Origin: Eubacteriales Family XIII. Incertae Sedis bacterium
GTDB taxonomy: Bacteria > Bacillota_A > Clostridia > Peptostreptococcales > Anaerovoracaceae
DNA length: 17,634 bases
Assembly: GCA_031278145.1 (NCBI GenBank)
Contig: JAITLA010000168.1
Coordinates: 1 to 17,634, forward strand
Direction: 5' to 3'
The notes below the pieces were generated by a model. The model made no database searches. It was not told where the DNA came from and was given only the letters and a program-made list of their open reading frames with translations. Below, in pieces: positions 15,203 to 17,634 of the stretch. The position numbers were made by a program, and so were the translations under genes. The first letter of the stretch is position 1. Every line of letters begins with the position of its first letter.

Positions 15203-16435
15203 ATGAAAAACAGAGCTTGGCCCATCACAATAGTTATATTCCTTTCCAGCATAACGCTGGCTATCGGGTGTTTCAAAATTGCCGCCATCATGACAGACAT
15301 TTTAGCGGAGCTGAATGTCGATATCGGGGCGGGAGGATGGCTGGCCTCAATGATTGTGGTCGCGGGAATCATTCTGGCGATCCCCGGCGGCGGCATTATG
15401 ATGAAGATTGGACCCAAAAAAATGGGAATCTCGGTGTTGGCATGTGCATTTGCAGGAAATGTTGTCGGCGCGATGGCTCCGAATTTTATGGTTCTTATCG
15501 CATTCAGGTTGGTAGAGGGCGTCGGATTCAGTTTGCTCGGGATTTTCGCGCCGGCAATCATCGGGATATTGTTCCCGCCCGAAAAGCGCGGGGTACCGAT
15601 GGCTATCTGGTCCACTTGGGTCAGCATCGGTATTTTAATCATTTTCAATCTCACGAACGTGATAGTGCCGAACTTCGGATGGAGAGGCGATTATTGGTTC
15701 ACCGCTATACTCGTGTTGATCATGCTGATCCTCTTTGCCGCCGTAGTGAAACTTCCGGAACCCGATAAATCCGCAAATCCCGGAAAACCGGACCCACCGC
15801 TCGCGTCGATGGGGAAAGAGCTGAAAAATCCCGCCGCTTGGCTCCTTGCGCTCACCTCCGGCGCAAATTCCTTCGCGACCGGTTGTCTGACAAACTTTGA
15901 ACCTACCTTTTTGATACAGACGACCGGAATGGACCCGGCGGCGGCAAACATGGCCTCAAGCGTTGTCACGATAGGAATGATAATCAGCGGGATCGTTACC
16001 GGTTTTATACTTAACAAACTGAAGCGGCGTGAATATATGCTTATCGTTGCCATGGTGTTGGGCGCGGTATTTATGTTTTTAAACTTCAACGTCAGTACGC
16101 CGGAAATATTATATGTGTTCCTGTTTATAACCGGTTTTGTGTACTCAATGGCGCCTCCCACCATTTTTACAATCGCGCCTGAAACGGCGATTACCCCGGT
16201 AACAATCGGAATGTGCATGGGAATACTGTCATTGCTGCAATGCACATGTACGTTTCTTGGCTCCGGAGTCATCGGGCAGTTGGTGCAAAACTTTGGAGGA
16301 AACTGGGGTATAGCGCCGATACCCATGCTTGTCATGGGGATTGTTGGTATTGTGGCGAGCTTATTGTACGCGCTTGTAATGAGAAAACGCGTCGCATCGG
16401 ATAACGGTATTGAATCGCCTTTGTCAAACGCTTGA
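15203..16435 (+). CDS. Major facilitator superfamily transporter
   Basis: A 410-residue inner-membrane transporter with about 12 hydrophobic segments in two halves. The first half has RLVEGVGFSLLGIFAPAI (segment 4 region), an MFS signature-type loop GPKKMG between segments 2 and 3, and a charged central loop (KLPEPDKSANPGKPDPP) separating the halves. It resembles CynX/NarK- or oxalate/formate-type carriers, which move small anions, but the substrate cannot be read from sequence. The start at 15203 is chosen over 15173 because AGAGGT lies 6 nt before it and the extra ten residues are not membrane-like. It is followed after 19 nt by the glycyl-radical activase gene, so the pair is probably co-transcribed and the transporter may import that enzyme's substrate. 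Codon use is AT-richer than in the acs operon. Confidence 0.88.
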   Translation: MKNRAWPITIVIFLSSITLAIGCFKIAAIMTDILAELNVDIGAGGWLASMIVVAGIILAIPGGGIMMKIGPKKMGISVLACAFAGNVVGAMAPNFMVLIAFRLVEGVGFSLLGIFAPAIIGILFPPEKRGVPMAIWSTWVSIGILIIFNLTNVIVPNFGWRGDYWFTAILVLIMLILFAAVVKLPEPDKSANPGKPDPPLASMGKELKNPAAWLLALTSGANSFATGCLTNFEPTFLIQTTGMDPAAANMASSVVTIGMIISGIVTGFILNKLKRREYMLIVAMVLGAVFMFLNFNVSTPEILYVFLFITGFVYSMAPPTIFTIAPETAITPVTIGMCMGILSLLQCTCTFLGSGVIGQLVQNFGGNWGIAPIPMLVMGIVGIVASLLYALVMRKRVASDNGIESPLSNA

Positions 16436-16454
16436 TACGGATGCGTGAAAAAGA

Positions 16455-17408
16455 ATGGAGAAAAAGGTCCGGACAGGGAAAATATTTGATATGCAAGGGT
16501 TTTCCGTTCACGACGGGCCGGGTATACGCCTTACCGTTTTCCTTAAGGGATGCCCTCTGCGCTGCCCGTGGTGTCACAGCCCGGAGTCGCAATTGTTTTG
16601 CAGCGAGCTTAGTTGGATTGAACTTCGTTGTATCGGTATAGAAAAGTGTGGAGGGTGTTTGGGCACGTGTCCCAACAACGCCATATCGCCCGGCGTGAGA
16701 AAGAAGCCGGAACAAACGGAAAAACGGCTTATTCACGTTGACCGAAGCAAATGCGGAAACTGTGGCAGATGTGCCGATATCTGTCCGGCAAAAGCGCTTT
16801 ATATGTGCGGTGCGGATTATACCGTCCCCGAGGTCATGGAACGCGTAAAAAGGGAGCTTCCTTTTTTCCAAAACAGCGGTGGCGGCGTAACATTTTCAGG
16901 CGGCGAATGTCTTTGTCAGCCGGAATTTTTACTTGCCGCATTGAAATGCTGCAAAGAAGAGGGGATACATACCGCCGTGGATACTTCCGGGCATGTGCCC
17001 CGGGATTTCATCGAGTCGGTTTTCCCTTACACGGATATTTTTCTGTATGATCTAAAGTGCATGAACAGCGGCAAGCATAAGGACGTACTCGGGGTTTCCA
17101 ATGACTTGATTATCGAGAATGTTCAAATGATTTCCAAGGATGGAGGCAAGCTGCATATCAGAATACCCCTCATTCCTCTGTTTAACGATTCCCGGGAAGA
17201 ATTTGAGGCGTATGGGAGATTTATACAGTCATTGGGCAAGAGTGTGGAAACCGTGCAGCTTCTTCCATACCATAAACTTGGCGTAACAAAATGGGCAAGA
17301 CTTCAGAGAAACAACCCGATTTTTGTGGCGGAGCCACCGTCGGACGAGACGATTTTTGAGAGAAAAGAGCAATTGAAGCATATGGGACTGAATGTTATCG
17401 TCCACTGA
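16455..17408 (+). CDS. Glycyl-radical enzyme activating protein (radical SAM)
   Basis: A 317-residue radical SAM enzyme that uses S-adenosylmethionine to place the glycyl radical on a partner enzyme. The radical SAM motif is Cys33-x3-Cys37-x2-Cys40 (GCPLRCPWCH). A ferredoxin-like insert carries Cys59, Cys65, Cys68, Cys72 and Cys100, Cys103, Cys106, Cys110, the two-cluster form typical of activases outside the plain pyruvate-formate-lyase type. The SAM-binding glycine motif reads GGGVTFSGGECL, with Cys152 where Pro is usual (GGEPL). The N-terminus KIFDMQGFSVHDGPGIR is family-typical. The ribosome site is weak, so translation may be coupled to the MFS gene. No glycyl radical enzyme is present in the window; it may lie to the right. 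Substrate class unknown. Confidence 0.92.
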   Translation: MEKKVRTGKIFDMQGFSVHDGPGIRLTVFLKGCPLRCPWCHSPESQLFCSELSWIELRCIGIEKCGGCLGTCPNNAISPGVRKKPEQTEKRLIHVDRSKCGNCGRCADICPAKALYMCGADYTVPEVMERVKRELPFFQNSGGGVTFSGGECLCQPEFLLAALKCCKEEGIHTAVDTSGHVPRDFIESVFPYTDIFLYDLKCMNSGKHKDVLGVSNDLIIENVQMISKDGGKLHIRIPLIPLFNDSREEFEAYGRFIQSLGKSVETVQLLPYHKLGVTKWARLQRNNPIFVAEPPSDETIFERKEQLKHMGLNVIVH

Positions 17409-17457
17409 TTCAATTTTGGCTCCGTCAAAATTGAAGCGCCAAAGGCGCACTTCAATT
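17409..17457 (+). terminator. Two overlapping, mutually exclusive hairpins after the activase gene
   Basis: Hairpin 1 is a 10-bp stem, TTCAATTTTG (17409-17418) with CAAAATTGAA (17426-17435). Hairpin 2 uses AATTGAA (17429-17435) with TTCAATT (17451-17457) plus an inner GCGCC/GGCGC stem around AAA (17436-17448). They share 17429-17435, so only one can form. Hairpin 1 directly follows the stop codon (TGA, 17406-17408). There is no long U-tract, so the termination role is unsure. Confidence 0.5.
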
Positions 17458-17495
17458 GTTGAACGGATGTTTTGAGGGGACAAGGGCTTCGCCTG

Positions 17496-17524
17496 TTTTC
17501 CGCGGCTTCAGCCGCAATGGAAAA
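17496..17524. repeat. GC-rich palindrome in the right-end intergenic region
   Basis: GCGGC (17502-17506) pairs with GCCGC (17511-17515) around TTCA, extended by TTTTCC (17496-17501) with GGAAAA (17519-17524) across an AAT bulge. The minus-strand copy starts with T-rich sequence, so it could serve as a terminator for either direction. No gene is seen from 17409 to 17634. Confidence 0.5.
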
Positions 17525-17535
17525 ACGGACAGCGA

Positions 17536-17609
17536 AGCACCCGTTCGCTGCGCTCCGGGCATAAATGAGCGGAGCACCCGTTCGCTGTGCTCCGGGCATA
17601 AACGACCGG
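17536..17609. repeat. Two tandem 37-bp direct repeats
   Basis: Units 17536-17572 and 17573-17609 match at 34 of 37 positions and abut without a spacer. Each starts AGCACCCGTTCGCTG and ends GG. Each unit also carries a short inverted repeat around the TTCGCT. The same palindromic style continues to the window end (GAGGCGAAGCCGAG). Confidence 0.8.
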
Positions 17610-17634
17610 AGGAACGAGGCGAAGCCGAGTGTTG

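Noticed and set aside
17536..17609. Possible CRISPR array
   Set aside because: The two units abut with no spacer between them, and no cas gene is present.
1..17634. tRNA or rRNA genes
   Set aside because: No cloverleaf with GTTCRA-type arms and no rRNA-like stretch was noticed by eye in the intergenic regions; a covariance search could not be run.

Overview
The window carries the carbonyl branch of the bacterial Wood-Ljungdahl (reductive acetyl-CoA) pathway as one long minus-strand gene set, followed by an unrelated-looking plus-strand region. The gene families, the arrangement of the acs genes, the Shine-Dalgarno sequences (AAAGGAGG type) and the high third-position GC suggest an anaerobic, high-GC member of the Clostridia (Firmicutes) able to do acetogenesis or to run the pathway in reverse. 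The sequence alone does not fix the genus.

Minus-strand operon, in transcription order (about 13.9 kb down to 0.16 kb): acsV-type corrinoid reactivator; a small His-rich protein; a CooT-like nickel protein; a CooC-type ATPase; the CO dehydrogenase catalytic subunit (acsA/cooS); a second CooC-type ATPase (acsF position); acetyl-CoA synthase (acsB); small and large corrinoid iron-sulfur protein subunits (acsD, acsC); a canonical methyl-H4folate:corrinoid methyltransferase (acsE); a second, MtgA-like methyltransferase; and an AraC-family regulator with a PocR sensory domain. Genes are co-directional, with overlaps or spacers under about 95 nt. Together they reduce CO2 to CO at the C-cluster, move a methyl group from methyl-H4folate to the corrinoid protein, and join methyl, CO and CoA at the A-cluster. 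The accessory genes load nickel and re-reduce inactive Co(II) corrinoid. No methyl-branch gene (fhs, folD, metF) and no hydrogenase lies in the window.

The region 13868-14145 separates this operon from a divergent SseB-family gene. It holds a good extended -10 promoter for the SseB gene. On the minus strand, a 15-bp motif is repeated at exactly 22-bp spacing next to a TATACT -10 box that has a poor -35. This is how AraC-type activator sites usually look, so the operon's own PocR/AraC protein is a good candidate to bind there.

From about 15.1 kb the base composition becomes visibly AT-richer. An MFS transporter, whose Shine-Dalgarno lies in a small hairpin, is followed by a glycyl-radical-enzyme activase. 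The partner glycyl radical enzyme is not in the window. The last 225 bases and the first 156 bases contain no gene but are dense in palindromes and repeats; the left end resembles a REP-type element. The stretch 14872-15202 holds only a degenerate coding-like remnant plus the MFS promoter region.
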